DNA of 64,000 nt from Calothrix sp. NIES-2100 (GCF_002368195.1 NZ_AP018178.1:1496238-1560237); one strand, 5' to 3'; numbered from the stretch's first letter, positions 25,374 to 34,961 are shown. A program made the numbers and translations. The notes: generated by a model from the sequence alone, not told the origin.

Positions 25374-25826
25374 TTTTCTCCTCTTTTATCTGACACTTTG
25401 TCCTTGGTAACTTCCAAATTTGGAGTTACGGGACTCAGAAACCAACAACATTTTTGATCCCTGTTGATAGTTCGCTGTTTCCTCTACTAATTACCGCCCA
25501 AACTGCTATAAATGTCTGGCAAAATACTGTTTTATAATGTTTTAATACCTGCAAAAATTGGGAATTTTAATTTTAAAAATAATCTTAAAAATATCTAACT
25601 TTCCTGCTAAATTTGTTACGCTGTCAGAGAATTCTTAGTTAGGTATTTCTTCACATTTTTTTTAGAATTGACCAAATATCTTTATGGAAAAGGAATTCCT
25701 TGCTACCTTCTTTGAGAAATTCAGGAAGAATTTGTCACGGGTAAGATGACACTCAGCCTCTAGATAAGTAAACTTGCATACTGTTTGAATGAATTCGTCA
25801 CCATCCTCTTGTAATGGAGTTTTGAT
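25374..25826. other. Upstream region of the phosphoketolase gene
   Basis: An AT-rich 450-bp stretch without a gene. It presumably holds the phosphoketolase promoter and leader; the length suggests regulation, but no operator palindrome or known riboswitch was recognised. Confidence 0.4.
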
Positions 25827-28208
25827 ATGACTTTAGCAACTCCGATCCAACCAAAGCCTTTATCTGATGAAGAATTGCAGAAAATAAACGCTTACTGGCG
25901 TGCAGCTAATTATCTTTCTGTAGGACAAATATATCTCCTTGACAATCCGCTGCTACGAGAACCGCTGAAGCTAGAACATGTCAAACCCAGGCTGTTGGGA
26001 CACTGGGGAACTACACCTGGACTGAATTTTATTTACGTTCATCTCAATCGTGTAATCAAAAAGTATGACCTCAACAGCATCTACATAGCTGGCCCTGGTC
26101 ATGGTGGCCCGGGAATCGTCGCCAATACTTACCTAGAAGGATCTTACAGCAAATATTACCCCAACATTTCCCAAGATGCTCTTGGGATGAAGAAGCTTTT
26201 CAAACAATTTTCTTTCCCTGGTGGGATTCCCAGCCACGCAGCACCAGAAACGCCTGGTTCAATCCATGAAGGTGGTGAACTGGGTTATGCACTCGTCCAC
26301 GCCTATGGTGCGGCTTTTGACAATCCTGACTTGATTGTGGCGGCGGTTGTTGGTGATGGGGAAGCAGAAACCGGTGCTTTAGCTACTAGCTGGCACTCGA
26401 ACAAGTTTATCAATCCTGTCCATGATGGTGCTGTACTGCCAATTTTACACCTCAACGGGTATAAAATTGCTAACCCAACTGTTCTCTCACGGTTGAGCCA
26501 TGAAGAGTTAGAAAGCTTATTTATCGGCTATGGTTACAAACCTTACTTTGTCGAAGGTTCAGACCCCGCAGCTGTGCATCAGCAAATGGCAGCAACTTTA
26601 GATACAGTAGTTAGCGAAATTCAAAGTATCCAAAGAGAAGCCAGGGTACATGGTTTCACAAACCGTCCCCAATGGCCGATGATTATCCTCAGAACCCCCA
26701 AAGGTTGGACAGGCCCCAAAGAAGTGGATGGGAAAAAGACTGAGGGTTTTTGGCGATCGCATCAAGTTCCCTTTGGGGAAATCGCCAAAAAGCCAGAACA
26801 TCTGAAATTATTGGAAGATTGGTTAAAGAGTTACAAACCTGAAGAACTCTTCGACGATAATGGGACACTAATTCCCGAACTAGCAGCATTAGCGCCTAAA
26901 GGACATCGGCGCATGGGTGATAATCCCCATACCAATGGTGGTCTGTTGCTACGCGACCTGAAAATGCCAGAATTCCAAGACTATGCGGTAGATGTTCCCC
27001 AGCCTGGTAAAGTCGAAGCCGAAGCTACCAAAGTTACAGGAAAATTCCTGCGGGACATCATGCGTCTTAACCAAGACTACAGCAACTTCCGCATTTTCGG
27101 CCCCGATGAAACCCAATCGAATCGTCTAGACCCGGTATTTGAAGTTACAGACCGGACATGGGCGGCGCAAATCCTTCCCGAAGACGAACATCTATCCCCC
27201 GATGGACGGGTGATGGAAATTCTCAGTGAAACTTGCTGTCAAGGTTGGTTAGAAGGTTACCTCCTCACAGGTCGTCATGGATTCTTCTCCTGCTATGAAG
27301 CATTCATCCACATAGTAGACTCGATGTTTAACCAACACGCCAAATGGCTGAAAAGCACCCTTGACATACCTTGGCGCAGACCAATTGCTTCACTTAACTA
27401 CCTGCTAACATCCCACGTTTGGCGACAAGACCACAATGGCTTTTCGCACCAAGACCCTGGTTTTATTGACTTGGTAGCCAACAAAAAATCAGAAATTGTC
27501 CGCATATATTTACCCCCCGATGCCAACACTTTATTATCGGTAACTGACCATTGCTTAAAAAGTCGGCATTATGTCAACGTCATCGTTGCGGGGAAACAGC
27601 CTGCTTTGCAATACCTGGACATGGACGCAGCGATTAAACATTGCACCAAAGGCATTGGAATTTGGGAATGGGCCAGCAACGATAAAGGTAGCGAACCAGA
27701 TGTAGTCATGGCTTGCGCCGGGGATATTCCCACCTTAGAAACCTTAGCCGCTGTGGATATTTTGCGCCAGCACTTCCCAGAATTAAAAGTGCGGGTAGTC
27801 AACGTAGTCGATTTAATGACACTGCAACCAAAAAGTGAGCATCCCCACGGGTTAAGCTACAAAGACTTTGATACAATTTTCACCACCAACAAACCGGTTA
27901 TCTTTGCGTTTCATGGCTATCCTTGGCTAATTCATCGCCTAACCTACCGCCATACCAACCATCACAACCTGCATGTGCGCGGTTACAAAGAAGAAGGAAC
28001 CACCACCACTCCCTTTGATATGGTTGTCCTCAACGATCTCGATCGCTTCCACCTGGTTATGGATGTATGCGATCGCGTGCCACAATTAGGATCTAAAGCA
28101 GCTTATGTCAAGCAAATGTTGCAAGACAAGCTCATCGAACACAAACACTACATCGACAAACACGGCGAAGATATGCCAGAAATTCGCAATTGGAAGTGGC
28201 CTTACTAA
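25827..28208 (+). CDS. xfp: Phosphoketolase (xylulose-5-phosphate/fructose-6-phosphate)
   Basis: A 793-residue thiamine-diphosphate enzyme that splits xylulose 5-phosphate (and often fructose 6-phosphate) with phosphate to acetyl phosphate plus a sugar phosphate. Family signatures are GPGHGGP (about residue 89), SFPGGIPSHA, the ThDP-binding GDGEAETG near 174, and in the C-terminal half SHVWRQDHNGFSHQDPG and YLPPDANTLLSV. The length is full. It starts at ATG 25827 and is followed by a strong terminator, so it is monocistronic here. In cyanobacteria the enzyme feeds carbon to acetyl phosphate/acetate in the dark or under mixotrophy. No acetate kinase or phosphotransacetylase gene is next to it. 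Confidence 0.95.
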   Translation: MTLATPIQPKPLSDEELQKINAYWRAANYLSVGQIYLLDNPLLREPLKLEHVKPRLLGHWGTTPGLNFIYVHLNRVIKKYDLNSIYIAGPGHGGPGIVANTYLEGSYSKYYPNISQDALGMKKLFKQFSFPGGIPSHAAPETPGSIHEGGELGYALVHAYGAAFDNPDLIVAAVVGDGEAETGALATSWHSNKFINPVHDGAVLPILHLNGYKIANPTVLSRLSHEELESLFIGYGYKPYFVEGSDPAAVHQQMAATLDTVVSEIQSIQREARVHGFTNRPQWPMIILRTPKGWTGPKEVDGKKTEGFWRSHQVPFGEIAKKPEHLKLLEDWLKSYKPEELFDDNGTLIPELAALAPKGHRRMGDNPHTNGGLLLRDLKMPEFQDYAVDVPQPGKVEAEATKVTGKFLRDIMRLNQDYSNFRIFGPDETQSNRLDPVFEVTDRTWAAQILPEDEHLSPDGRVMEILSETCCQGWLEGYLLTGRHGFFSCYEAFIHIVDSMFNQHAKWLKSTLDIPWRRPIASLNYLLTSHVWRQDHNGFSHQDPGFIDLVANKKSEIVRIYLPPDANTLLSVTDHCLKSRHYVNVIVAGKQPALQYLDMDAAIKHCTKGIGIWEWASNDKGSEPDVVMACAGDIPTLETLAAVDILRQHFPELKVRVVNVVDLMTLQPKSEHPHGLSYKDFDTIFTTNKPVIFAFHGYPWLIHRLTYRHTNHHNLHVRGYKEEGTTTTPFDMVVLNDLDRFHLVMDVCDRVPQLGSKAAYVKQMLQDKLIEHKHYIDKHGEDMPEIRNWKWPY

Positions 28209-28227
28209 ATCCTAAATAACGTCTAGA

Positions 28228-28280
28228 AGGGGATGGGGGAAGATTGCGATCGCATTTTCCCCCATCCCCTCAATTTTTTT
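28228..28280 (+). terminator. Rho-independent terminator of the phosphoketolase gene
   Basis: Perfect 14-bp stem AGGGGATGGGGGAA / TTCCCCCATCCCCT, a loop containing the HIP1 octamer, then CAATTTTTTT. It begins 20 bp after the stop codon. Confidence 0.88.
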
Positions 28281-29002
28281 GAATTTGCAGATATTGTATC
28301 AGCCGATGAGCGATCGCTTCTTTTGCTCAGAATCAAAAAGTTGTAATTTATTAGTATTGAAAGCCAAATCTTCCTGATTGCTTGAAGTCCTCTTGTATCT
28401 TAACTTCACTCGATTCCACCAAAATTGCGATATTGAAATTAGCATATACCACACTTTAGTAAATCAGTCTGTGAGCATTACTACAGATGTAGTTTATATA
28501 ACTTATAACTGCTGTCATCCGAGTTTTCCATGAAGTTTTACTAAAATTGATAGAGGGTTTTGAAGACCAGAACAGTGAGTAAATGCTTTGCTACGGTTAA
28601 AATGATTGCTCCAAACTGCCGATTTGCAAGATTCCTATTAATATTAGTAAAACTCATATAAAATATCGCAGTTTACTCAGGGATAAAATTCACATTTACA
28701 AATACTTAGTTTGGTATTATTATCAATAATAATTGGATAAAATCCTGATTTAGCATTAAAACTGGCTAATTTAGCCACAAATAAATATCGCTTTTTGAAA
28801 GCCAATAATTTAAATTTATTGGCGTTTTTTGGAGATGCCGCTCGAGTGAAATAAAAAACTTAGCTCTAATAAAAGATGTTGTATCGTTCCATATTTTATT
28901 TAATTGGTCAAGCTTGAATAGCTGTTCCACAACTATCTCCTTTGATTGTCCTTTGAGAATTTTCTCGATGGAGATGCATCTACTAAGTTTGAGGTAACGT
29001 TG
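28281..29002. other. AT-rich gap with no supported gene
   Basis: About 720 bp, very AT-rich. A minus-strand frame at 28766-29011 overlaps the start of the NB-ARC gene and resembles nothing, so I leave it out. The promoter of the NB-ARC gene is presumably here. Confidence 0.4.
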
Positions 29003-30382
29003 ATGAAACAACCAAGCAGACGCAGGCGGGGTGTCATCCTGACGCTAAAAGGCTGGGATAAATTTCAAGCTGCCAAAACTCAAGTTGAATTTGATGAGAA
29101 TGGTGGAGATAGCTTTTGTTTAGAAGAACTGAGCGATCGCACTCGTTTAGCTCTCCACACTATATCGAGAATTTTGGCACGCTTGGAACCCGTAGATAAA
29201 AGTTCCTTGCAATCTGCCTTCGCTGCCTTTAATTTAGATTTATCTCCAAGCGATTATACCAGGCCTACCTCGACCTTAGAGGAACTAGAAACTCGACAAG
29301 CAAACCCACAGTATGATTGGGGTGAAGCACCAGATGTATCTGTGTTTTTTGGTCGTAGTGAAGAATTATTGCAGCTACGACAGTGGATATTAGAACAACG
29401 GTGTCGTTTAGTTGGATTGCTGGGAATTGGTGGTATTGGCAAAAGCACATTAGCAGTGAAGTTGGGGCTGCAAATTCAAAGCGAATTTGAGGTAGTGGTG
29501 TGGCGCAGCCTGCAAAACGCACCGCCAGTAGAGTATAAGCTGACAAGGATACTGCAATTTTTGCTTGGGGCATTGGGAAAAGAAATGGTAATACCTGAAT
29601 GCTTTGATGAAAAACTATCAAAGTTGATGGAATGTTTGAGCAATCACCGATGTCTGCTAATTTTAGACAATGTTGAGACAATTTTATCTAGTGGTAGTCA
29701 AACAGGACAATTTCTTCCAGGTTACGAGGGATATGGTCAATTACTGAAGCGCTTTGGCGAAGTACCCCATAATAGTTGCATTCTGTTCACTTCCAGAGAA
29801 AAACCTAGAGACATCGTACCGTTAGAAGGAGAGAGAACAGGAGTGAAGTCGCTCCCATTAAAAGGATTAAATTTTACCGAGGGACAACAGTTATTTCAGC
29901 AAAAAGGACAATTCACGGGTACACAACGAGAATGGCAAGTACTCATCAAGCATTATGGCGGTAATCCCTTAGCGCTGAAGATGGTAGCAGCCGGAACCCA
30001 AGAGCTTTTCAATGGTAAGATTGCCTCTGTTTTAGAGTATTTGGAACAAGGAATACTAATTTTTGAGGACATTGGCGACTTGTTAGAATGCCAATTTCAG
30101 CGTTTGTCAGCAGTAGAAGCGGAAGTTATGTATTGGTTAGCAATTAATCGAGAACCGGTATCCCTTGCTGAGTTAGCTGCTGATGTCATGAAATTTTCTT
30201 TCAAGCGTCAGTTACCGCCTGCAATCAAATCCTTATTGCAACGGTCATTAATTGAAAAAAGGGGCGAGCATTTCTTCCTGCAACCAGTAGTGATGGAATA
30301 TATAACGCAGCGATGGGTTGAACAAGTTTATCAAAAAATTAAGGATAGGGGAATCAAAAATACCCAAACTCCCACTCCCTAA
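29003..30382 (+). CDS. NB-ARC (STAND) ATPase, lacking the usual repeat domain
   Basis: A 459-residue protein. The N-terminal about 90 residues (RRRRGVILTLKGWDKFQAAK and SDRTRLALHTISRIL) match the helical domain found at the start of many Nostoc STAND proteins. NB-ARC follows: Walker A GIGGIGKSTL (141-150), Walker B CLLILDNVE (217-225) and the GGNPLALKM motif of the winged-helix border. It ends after a winged helix (EYITQRWVEQVYQKI). Relatives usually continue with WD40 or other repeats that sense a ligand; none are present, so the protein is either a short form or truncated. ATG 29003 is preferred over TTG 28946 because GAGG precedes it and the family N-terminus begins there. Signalling or antiphage roles are known for STAND proteins in general and are not shown here. 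Confidence 0.85.
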   Translation: MKQPSRRRRGVILTLKGWDKFQAAKTQVEFDENGGDSFCLEELSDRTRLALHTISRILARLEPVDKSSLQSAFAAFNLDLSPSDYTRPTSTLEELETRQANPQYDWGEAPDVSVFFGRSEELLQLRQWILEQRCRLVGLLGIGGIGKSTLAVKLGLQIQSEFEVVVWRSLQNAPPVEYKLTRILQFLLGALGKEMVIPECFDEKLSKLMECLSNHRCLLILDNVETILSSGSQTGQFLPGYEGYGQLLKRFGEVPHNSCILFTSREKPRDIVPLEGERTGVKSLPLKGLNFTEGQQLFQQKGQFTGTQREWQVLIKHYGGNPLALKMVAAGTQELFNGKIASVLEYLEQGILIFEDIGDLLECQFQRLSAVEAEVMYWLAINREPVSLAELAADVMKFSFKRQLPPAIKSLLQRSLIEKRGEHFFLQPVVMEYITQRWVEQVYQKIKDRGIKNTQTPTP

Positions 30383-30578
30383 TCCTTGTCATGTGGAAGT
30401 TTTATTGTTTGCGATCGCTTTTTTGATATGGTTGGTAAGAAGGCGATCGCCCCTTGTAAAGTATTAGATGTCATCGCTCTATCTATGAAAAGTATTCTAG
30501 TTATATGCAATACTAAGGATTTCGCCAAATTCCCTATAAAGCAAAAATGTATGATGAGTTTTATTCCTTCTACTAGTT

Positions 30579-31559
30579 CTAATCCTGATAGTTATAAGCA
30601 GTATTCAATATATCGTAAATACTATCAGCTACTAATTCGTAGCTCTCTTTTGTGTATCCACCGCCCAAGACCATAGCACATGGGATGTCAAGATTTATCA
30701 GACTATTCAAAACAAATTTATCTCGCTTTAAAACTCCTTGCTTAGATATACTCAATTTGCCTAGAGGATCTCTTTCATAAATATCAGTACCAGCATTAAA
30801 GAAAGCAATTTTTGCATCTCTTTGATTCTCTATAAATGAAGGTAGTTCCCTTTCTAATTTATCAATGTATACAGAATCATCTGTACCCTGACTAAGAGGA
30901 ATATTAGCATCTATTCTTTTCCTTGCCCACATATCTAGGGGATAGATATCTGCATTATACATATCAAAAATAACAACACTTCTATCCTCATAAAATATCC
31001 TGGCAATGCCATTGCCTTGATGAGCATCTAAATCAATCACAATAACTTTATCATCAGATTTTAACTTTCCACTTTGTTTAAGCTGATAAATAGCAACACC
31101 GATATCTGAATAAATACAAAATCCATCACCTTGTTCCCTGCTTGCATGATGATATCCACCAGATAAATTGACAGAGATTCCATCTTCTAATGCGCATTCT
31201 GCTGCCATAATAGTTCCCCTTGTTGCTAAACGCATAGGATATAGAACCTTTTTATCAATCAGTTTATTAGGAACAAGTGCTAAGGGTGGTATTTCAAGAG
31301 CTCGAGAAAGATACTGAGAATTGGTGATCAATTCAGACAAATATGCCTTGGTATGAACAGTAGATAATTCATCGATTGAGACTTCTGTTTCTGGGCATTT
31401 TGTCCAATTATCTAACTTTTCACCAAATTTATTTTTAAGTTTTTTCCATGCTCGTCCATACTTACAGCTATCAAATAGATGTAGCTTCTCAAGTCCAAAA
31501 AATTGAATATCATACTTAGGTGAGAAAATAATTTTAGGCTTAGGCTTAATTTTAGACAT
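30579..31559 (-). CDS. Histone deacetylase family protein, class IV (HDAC11)-like
   Basis: A 326-residue zinc-dependent deacetylase homologue. The catalytic tandem histidines are in GGYHHASREQGDG, the zinc ligands Asp and His in VIDLDAHQGNGIA, and the third ligand Asp in FFNAGTDIYERDPLG; GGGYTKESYE closes the active site. The N-terminus IIFSPKYDIQFFGLEKLH resembles class IV members. Bacterial relatives deacetylate polyamines, acetoin-pathway enzymes or other acyl-lysines/amides; the substrate here is unknown. ATG 31559 is chosen because the upstream extension overlaps the neighbouring gene and has no family match. It lies 28 bp downstream of the triple-repeat protein, so the two are likely cotranscribed. 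Confidence 0.88.
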   Translation of the reverse strand: MSKIKPKPKIIFSPKYDIQFFGLEKLHLFDSCKYGRAWKKLKNKFGEKLDNWTKCPETEVSIDELSTVHTKAYLSELITNSQYLSRALEIPPLALVPNKLIDKKVLYPMRLATRGTIMAAECALEDGISVNLSGGYHHASREQGDGFCIYSDIGVAIYQLKQSGKLKSDDKVIVIDLDAHQGNGIARIFYEDRSVVIFDMYNADIYPLDMWARKRIDANIPLSQGTDDSVYIDKLERELPSFIENQRDAKIAFFNAGTDIYERDPLGKLSISKQGVLKRDKFVLNSLINLDIPCAMVLGGGYTKESYELVADSIYDILNTAYNYQD

Positions 31560-31587
31560 TTCAGGTTTACCTACATTATTTACTAAA

Positions 31588-33147
31588 TTAGTTGGCTTCC
31601 AAGTGACACTCAACGAGACGGTCATTAAAACTGACCCAATCATGAATTGTCCATTTATTTTCGGTTTCATACTCATGTAACGTTGCTACAACATAATATG
31701 TTCCAGCAGGTGGTCTCTGATAAGGAACAGTATTTTTAATCTGATGAGACTTCATTTCTTTGAGTGTACCAAATTGTGTTTCAGCAAATACATGACCATT
31801 CTCATTAATATTTGCTATGTCATTGGGGCTGCTTGTAGCCCATAATTGAAGCTTGAGAGTCCCACTAGTTATACCCTTGCGATTATGTATAAGTTTATCG
31901 GCTCTGATCTCTACCGTAGAGCCGCTAATCGTATATCCTACGGTTCCCTCTATAATTAAAGGCTTTGAAGTGATCTGTCCATTAACACTAACCCAATCAT
32001 GAATTGTCCATTTATTTTCGGTTTCATACTCATGTAACGTTGCTACAACATAATATGTTCCAGCAGGTGGTCTCTGATAAGGAACAGTATTTTTAATCTG
32101 ATGAGACTTCATTTCTTTGAGTGTACCAAATTGTGTTTCAGCAAATACATGACCATTCTCATTAATATTTGCTATGTCATTGGGGCTGCTTGTAGCCCAT
32201 AATTGAAGCTTGAGAGTCCCACTAGTTATACCCTTGCGATTATGTATAAGTTTATCGGTTCTGATCTCTACCGTAGAGCCGCTAATCGTATATCCTACGG
32301 TTCCCTCTATAATTAAAGGCTTTGAAGTGATCTGTCCATTAACACTAACCCAATCATAAATTGGCCATTTGTTTTCGGTTTCATACTCATGTAACGTTGC
32401 TACAATATAATATGTTCCAGCAGGTGGTCTCTGATAAGGAACATTATGTTCAATATTAGGATAATGATACCCTCCTTCGAGGGTATCAAATTGTGTTTCA
32501 GCAAATATATGACCATTATCATTAATATTTGCTATGTCATTGGGGCTGCTTGTAGCCCATAATTTAAGCTTGAGAGTCCCACTAGTTCCACCCTTTCGAT
32601 TATTTACAAGTTTATCGGCTCTGATTTTTACCGTAGAGCCACTAATCGTATATCCTAAGCCTTCTATTGTTGAAGGCTTAGGGAAAGCTTGTGAACAGAG
32701 ATGATTAGCATAATTTATGACATCCTGTGGGCTCCAAGCAGGATGCCAGGAGTATTGACTAGTAGCAAATTCAATTCCTGACATCCATTGAAGGTTATTA
32801 ATAACAACATGACAACAATTAGTGCCAAATAGTTTCCACAATGATGTCTGCCAAATGTTTTTATAATAAGCAATACTATAATTTTTAGGATTCGGTAAGT
32901 TGGGAATAACAATAATTTTATCTGCGTTTCTTTTCATTTGGTAACAATCTTCATCGTATTTCTCTACAATATTACCCTTAGAAGTTTTCCACAGGTGTTT
33001 CCACTCTTTTTTGGGAGTGTCGCCTGGATAAAAACTAACATAAGTGTAACTACCATCCACACCCGTTATCTTCATAGAGGCATGACCGAAGTCTAAGCCT
33101 TCTTTCCCTTGCCAAACATACACCTTTACTTCTGCAATATAGACCAT
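31588..33147 (-). CDS. Papain/NlpC-P60-like N-terminal domain plus three tandem beta domains
   Basis: A 519-residue protein. Residues 1-155 contain a His in DFGHASMKI (His22), a YVSFYPG strand and GTNCCHVVINNL (Cys111/Cys112). This His-before-Cys order suggests a circularly permuted papain/NlpC-like fold, as in several amidase and effector families; no exact family was recognised. From about residue 163 there are three copies of a 119-residue beta-rich unit (GYTISGSTV, RKGITSGTLKLQLWATSSPN, VPYQRPPAGTYYVVATLHE). The second and third are almost identical even at DNA level. The last copy ends early in SFNDRLVECHLEAN. No signal peptide is seen. It precedes the deacetylase gene in an apparent operon. 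A hydrolase with adhesion or substrate-binding repeats is a plausible but unproven reading. Confidence 0.7.
   Translation of the reverse strand: MVYIAEVKVYVWQGKEGLDFGHASMKITGVDGSYTYVSFYPGDTPKKEWKHLWKTSKGNIVEKYDEDCYQMKRNADKIIVIPNLPNPKNYSIAYYKNIWQTSLWKLFGTNCCHVVINNLQWMSGIEFATSQYSWHPAWSPQDVINYANHLCSQAFPKPSTIEGLGYTISGSTVKIRADKLVNNRKGGTSGTLKLKLWATSSPNDIANINDNGHIFAETQFDTLEGGYHYPNIEHNVPYQRPPAGTYYIVATLHEYETENKWPIYDWVSVNGQITSKPLIIEGTVGYTISGSTVEIRTDKLIHNRKGITSGTLKLQLWATSSPNDIANINENGHVFAETQFGTLKEMKSHQIKNTVPYQRPPAGTYYVVATLHEYETENKWTIHDWVSVNGQITSKPLIIEGTVGYTISGSTVEIRADKLIHNRKGITSGTLKLQLWATSSPNDIANINENGHVFAETQFGTLKEMKSHQIKNTVPYQRPPAGTYYVVATLHEYETENKWTIHDWVSFNDRLVECHLEAN
31634..32660 (-). repeat. Three tandem 357-bp coding repeats
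   Basis: Unit boundaries fall at 31634, 31991 and 32348, exactly 357 bp (119 codons) apart. The two units nearest the 3' end of the gene differ at only a few bases; the third is more diverged. The pattern indicates a recent in-frame duplication and makes assembly collapse or copy-number variation possible. Confidence 0.88.
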
Positions 33148-33325
33148 GTTTGTTCCTTGAGTTTATTGCATTTAACTATTTCAGAAATGTTGAATGTCAA
33201 TACAAAATTTTACATACTTGGTTAGAGTAATTCTAATATTAGGATTTCTAATTGACGGAATTTATGTCACACATATCATGTTAAATTTATCAAGTGTGTA
33301 GGTTCCATATATCACAAAAAGTTCT

Positions 33326-33838
33326 ATGAAAACAAGTAAGAAAGATCGTAGTGACCTTATTGTTGCACTTTTAGCCACAGCTATTGGATTAGGGTTACTG
33401 ATGATTATGGCTTTTACATGGCCTACTGATCTCCTTGTAGAAAGGTATATTTTGTTTCTAAATGGACTGTTTGGTTCAGGAATTGGTTGGTTGATAGGAA
33501 TATTGATTTCACCTTATAGTAACAATGAGAAAAGTTCGTTTAAAACTTATATAACAGCTGCTCAAGGGTTTATTACGGGGTTTCTCGTTAGTAAAATAGA
33601 TAAAGTTTTCGAGCTTGTCATTCAAGATTTAACTAATAATGCTGCCGCGCAACAAACAATTTTAGTGCGTGTAAGTTTTTTTGTAACTTCTGGTACTTTT
33701 GTGGCAATATTTACTTACATAACCAGAAATTATTGGGATGGTTTTGAAAAAAGCGAAACATCAAAAACTACACAACTACAAGAAGAGCCATCCACTTCTT
33801 TATCTGAAAAAAACAATGAAAACCATAATGACAACTAA
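33326..33838 (+). CDS. Small membrane protein of unknown function
   Basis: A 170-residue protein with about three hydrophobic helices (LIVALLATAIGLGLLMIMAF near residues 11-30, then LFLNGLFGSGIGWLIGILI, and VSFFVTSGTFVAIFTYI near 115-131). A hydrophilic C-terminal tail rich in Ser, Glu and Asn follows. No conserved motif is recognised. It is divergent from the repeat-protein/deacetylase pair with about 180 bp between starts. Confidence 0.65.
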   Translation: MKTSKKDRSDLIVALLATAIGLGLLMIMAFTWPTDLLVERYILFLNGLFGSGIGWLIGILISPYSNNEKSSFKTYITAAQGFITGFLVSKIDKVFELVIQDLTNNAAAQQTILVRVSFFVTSGTFVAIFTYITRNYWDGFEKSETSKTTQLQEEPSTSLSEKNNENHNDN

Positions 33839-33870
33839 TAGTTTTCGAGATTTAAAACTGAATTAGAGAC

Positions 33871-33888
33871 CAATACTACTCGGTTAAG
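33871..33888 (+). repeat. Dispersed 18-bp repeat, second copy
   Basis: Identical to 15912-15929 (CAATACTACTCGGTTAAG). It is followed by AT-rich sequence with GTTTTAAAAGTTTTGAG up to about 33910; no coding capacity to 34130. Confidence 0.5.
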
Positions 33889-34129
33889 AGGATGTTTTAA
33901 AAGTTTTGAGAAGTCAAATGGCTGGACATCTTAAAAACATCCACTTTGCTAAATTTGCTACTCCGACCCAAAATCCCTACATCGTGGTGTTTGTCAAATG
34001 CATCACCTCTGCAATAATGCTCATTACTGAATTTAAAGATTTATTCTACAGTTTGCGTGTTTTCCCTTACTGATGCCAGGCAACTTTAGCAAGTTAATTT
34101 CAACTTAAGCCTTTCGTAACCAAACGAGT

Positions 34130-34478
34130 GCGATCGCCACATCACCCTATCACCAAAACTGCGATCGCCCACATCACCCTATCACCAAAACTGCGATCGC
34201 CCACATCTACTCCATCATTAAAAGTGCGATCGCCTAAATCACCCCATCATCAGAAGTGCGATCGCCCAAATCAACCTCATCAGCATAAATGCGATCGCCT
34301 ACATCACCCCATCACTAAAAGTGCGATCGCCCACATCAACCCCATCATCAAAAATGCGATCGCCTTTACAAAAGTATGAACACCAGCCTTTCGTAAAAAA
34401 AAAAGTGCGATCGCGCACATCATCCCATCACCAGAAGTGCGATCGCTGATTTTACACAGTTGCGAAGGATGCGATCGC
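34130..34478 (+). repeat. Phased array of HIP1 octamers, 32-33 bp period
   Basis: GCGATCGC occurs at 34130, 34161, 34193, 34226, 34258, 34291, 34323, 34356, 34407, 34439 and 34471. Spacing is 31-33 bp except for one 51-bp gap that contains CCTTTCGTAAAAAAA. Between the octamers the sequence is a variant of CACATCACCCCATCACCAAAA, so the whole about 32-bp unit is repeated. The array ends about 55 bp before the PIN toxin start codon. One further unit lies at 35217. Confidence 0.9.
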
Positions 34479-34532
34479 TTTTGAGTCTTTTGAATGGGAC
34501 TTTTATGACAGCGTATATGCTACCATGTAAAC

Positions 34533-34955
34533 ATGGCGATTAAAATTGTAGTTGATACTAGCGTTTTTATTAGTGCGCTTATTAGCTCTAAAGGCTCCAG
34601 TCGAGAACTCATTCGACGCTGCTTGCAAAGAGAATATCAGCCTTTGATGGGCAATGCTTTATTTTCTGAGTATGAATCAGTCATTCAGCGCTCAGAAATT
34701 ATCGCCAAATGCCCATTAACGAGTGAAGAAATTTCGACTTTACTAGCATCATTCATGAGCGTCAGTCAATGGGTCTATATCTACTATCTATGGCGACCGA
34801 ATTTAAAAGACGAAGCTGACAATCACTTAATTGAATTAGCAGTTGCGGGAAATGCTCAAATTATTGCCACTCACAATGTCAAAGATTTCCAAAATGCTGA
34901 ATTGTTATTTCCTAACTTATTAATATTAAAACCCGAAGAAATTATTAGGAGTTAA
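34533..34955 (+). CDS. PIN-domain toxin (COG1569-type)
   Basis: A 140-residue PIN-domain ribonuclease of the putative toxin family. The first acidic residue is in KIVVDTSVFISAL, a central acidic helix contains LKDEADNHLIELA, and the C-terminal motif is IIATHNVKDF. These supply the metal-binding acidic residues of an RNase active site. Start ATG 34533. The antitoxin-like gene follows with a 6-bp gap. Toxin-before-antitoxin order is known for this family. Its promoter must lie in or beside the HIP1 array. Confidence 0.88.
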   Translation: MAIKIVVDTSVFISALISSKGSSRELIRRCLQREYQPLMGNALFSEYESVIQRSEIIAKCPLTSEEISTLLASFMSVSQWVYIYYLWRPNLKDEADNHLIELAVAGNAQIIATHNVKDFQNAELLFPNLLILKPEEIIRS

Positions 34956-34961
34956 ACAAAA

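Noticed and set aside
28766..29011. 81-codon minus-strand ORF
   Set aside because: It overlaps the start of the NB-ARC gene, lies in AT-rich sequence and resembles no protein.
30386..30676. 96-codon plus-strand ORF after the NB-ARC gene
   Set aside because: It overlaps the 3' end of the deacetylase gene on the other strand and has no recognisable WD40 or other domain.
34130..34478. CRISPR-like regular spacing of a short palindromic unit
   Set aside because: The sequences between the octamers are variants of one another rather than unique spacers, the constant part is only the 8-bp HIP1, and no cas genes are nearby. It is a tandem repeat.
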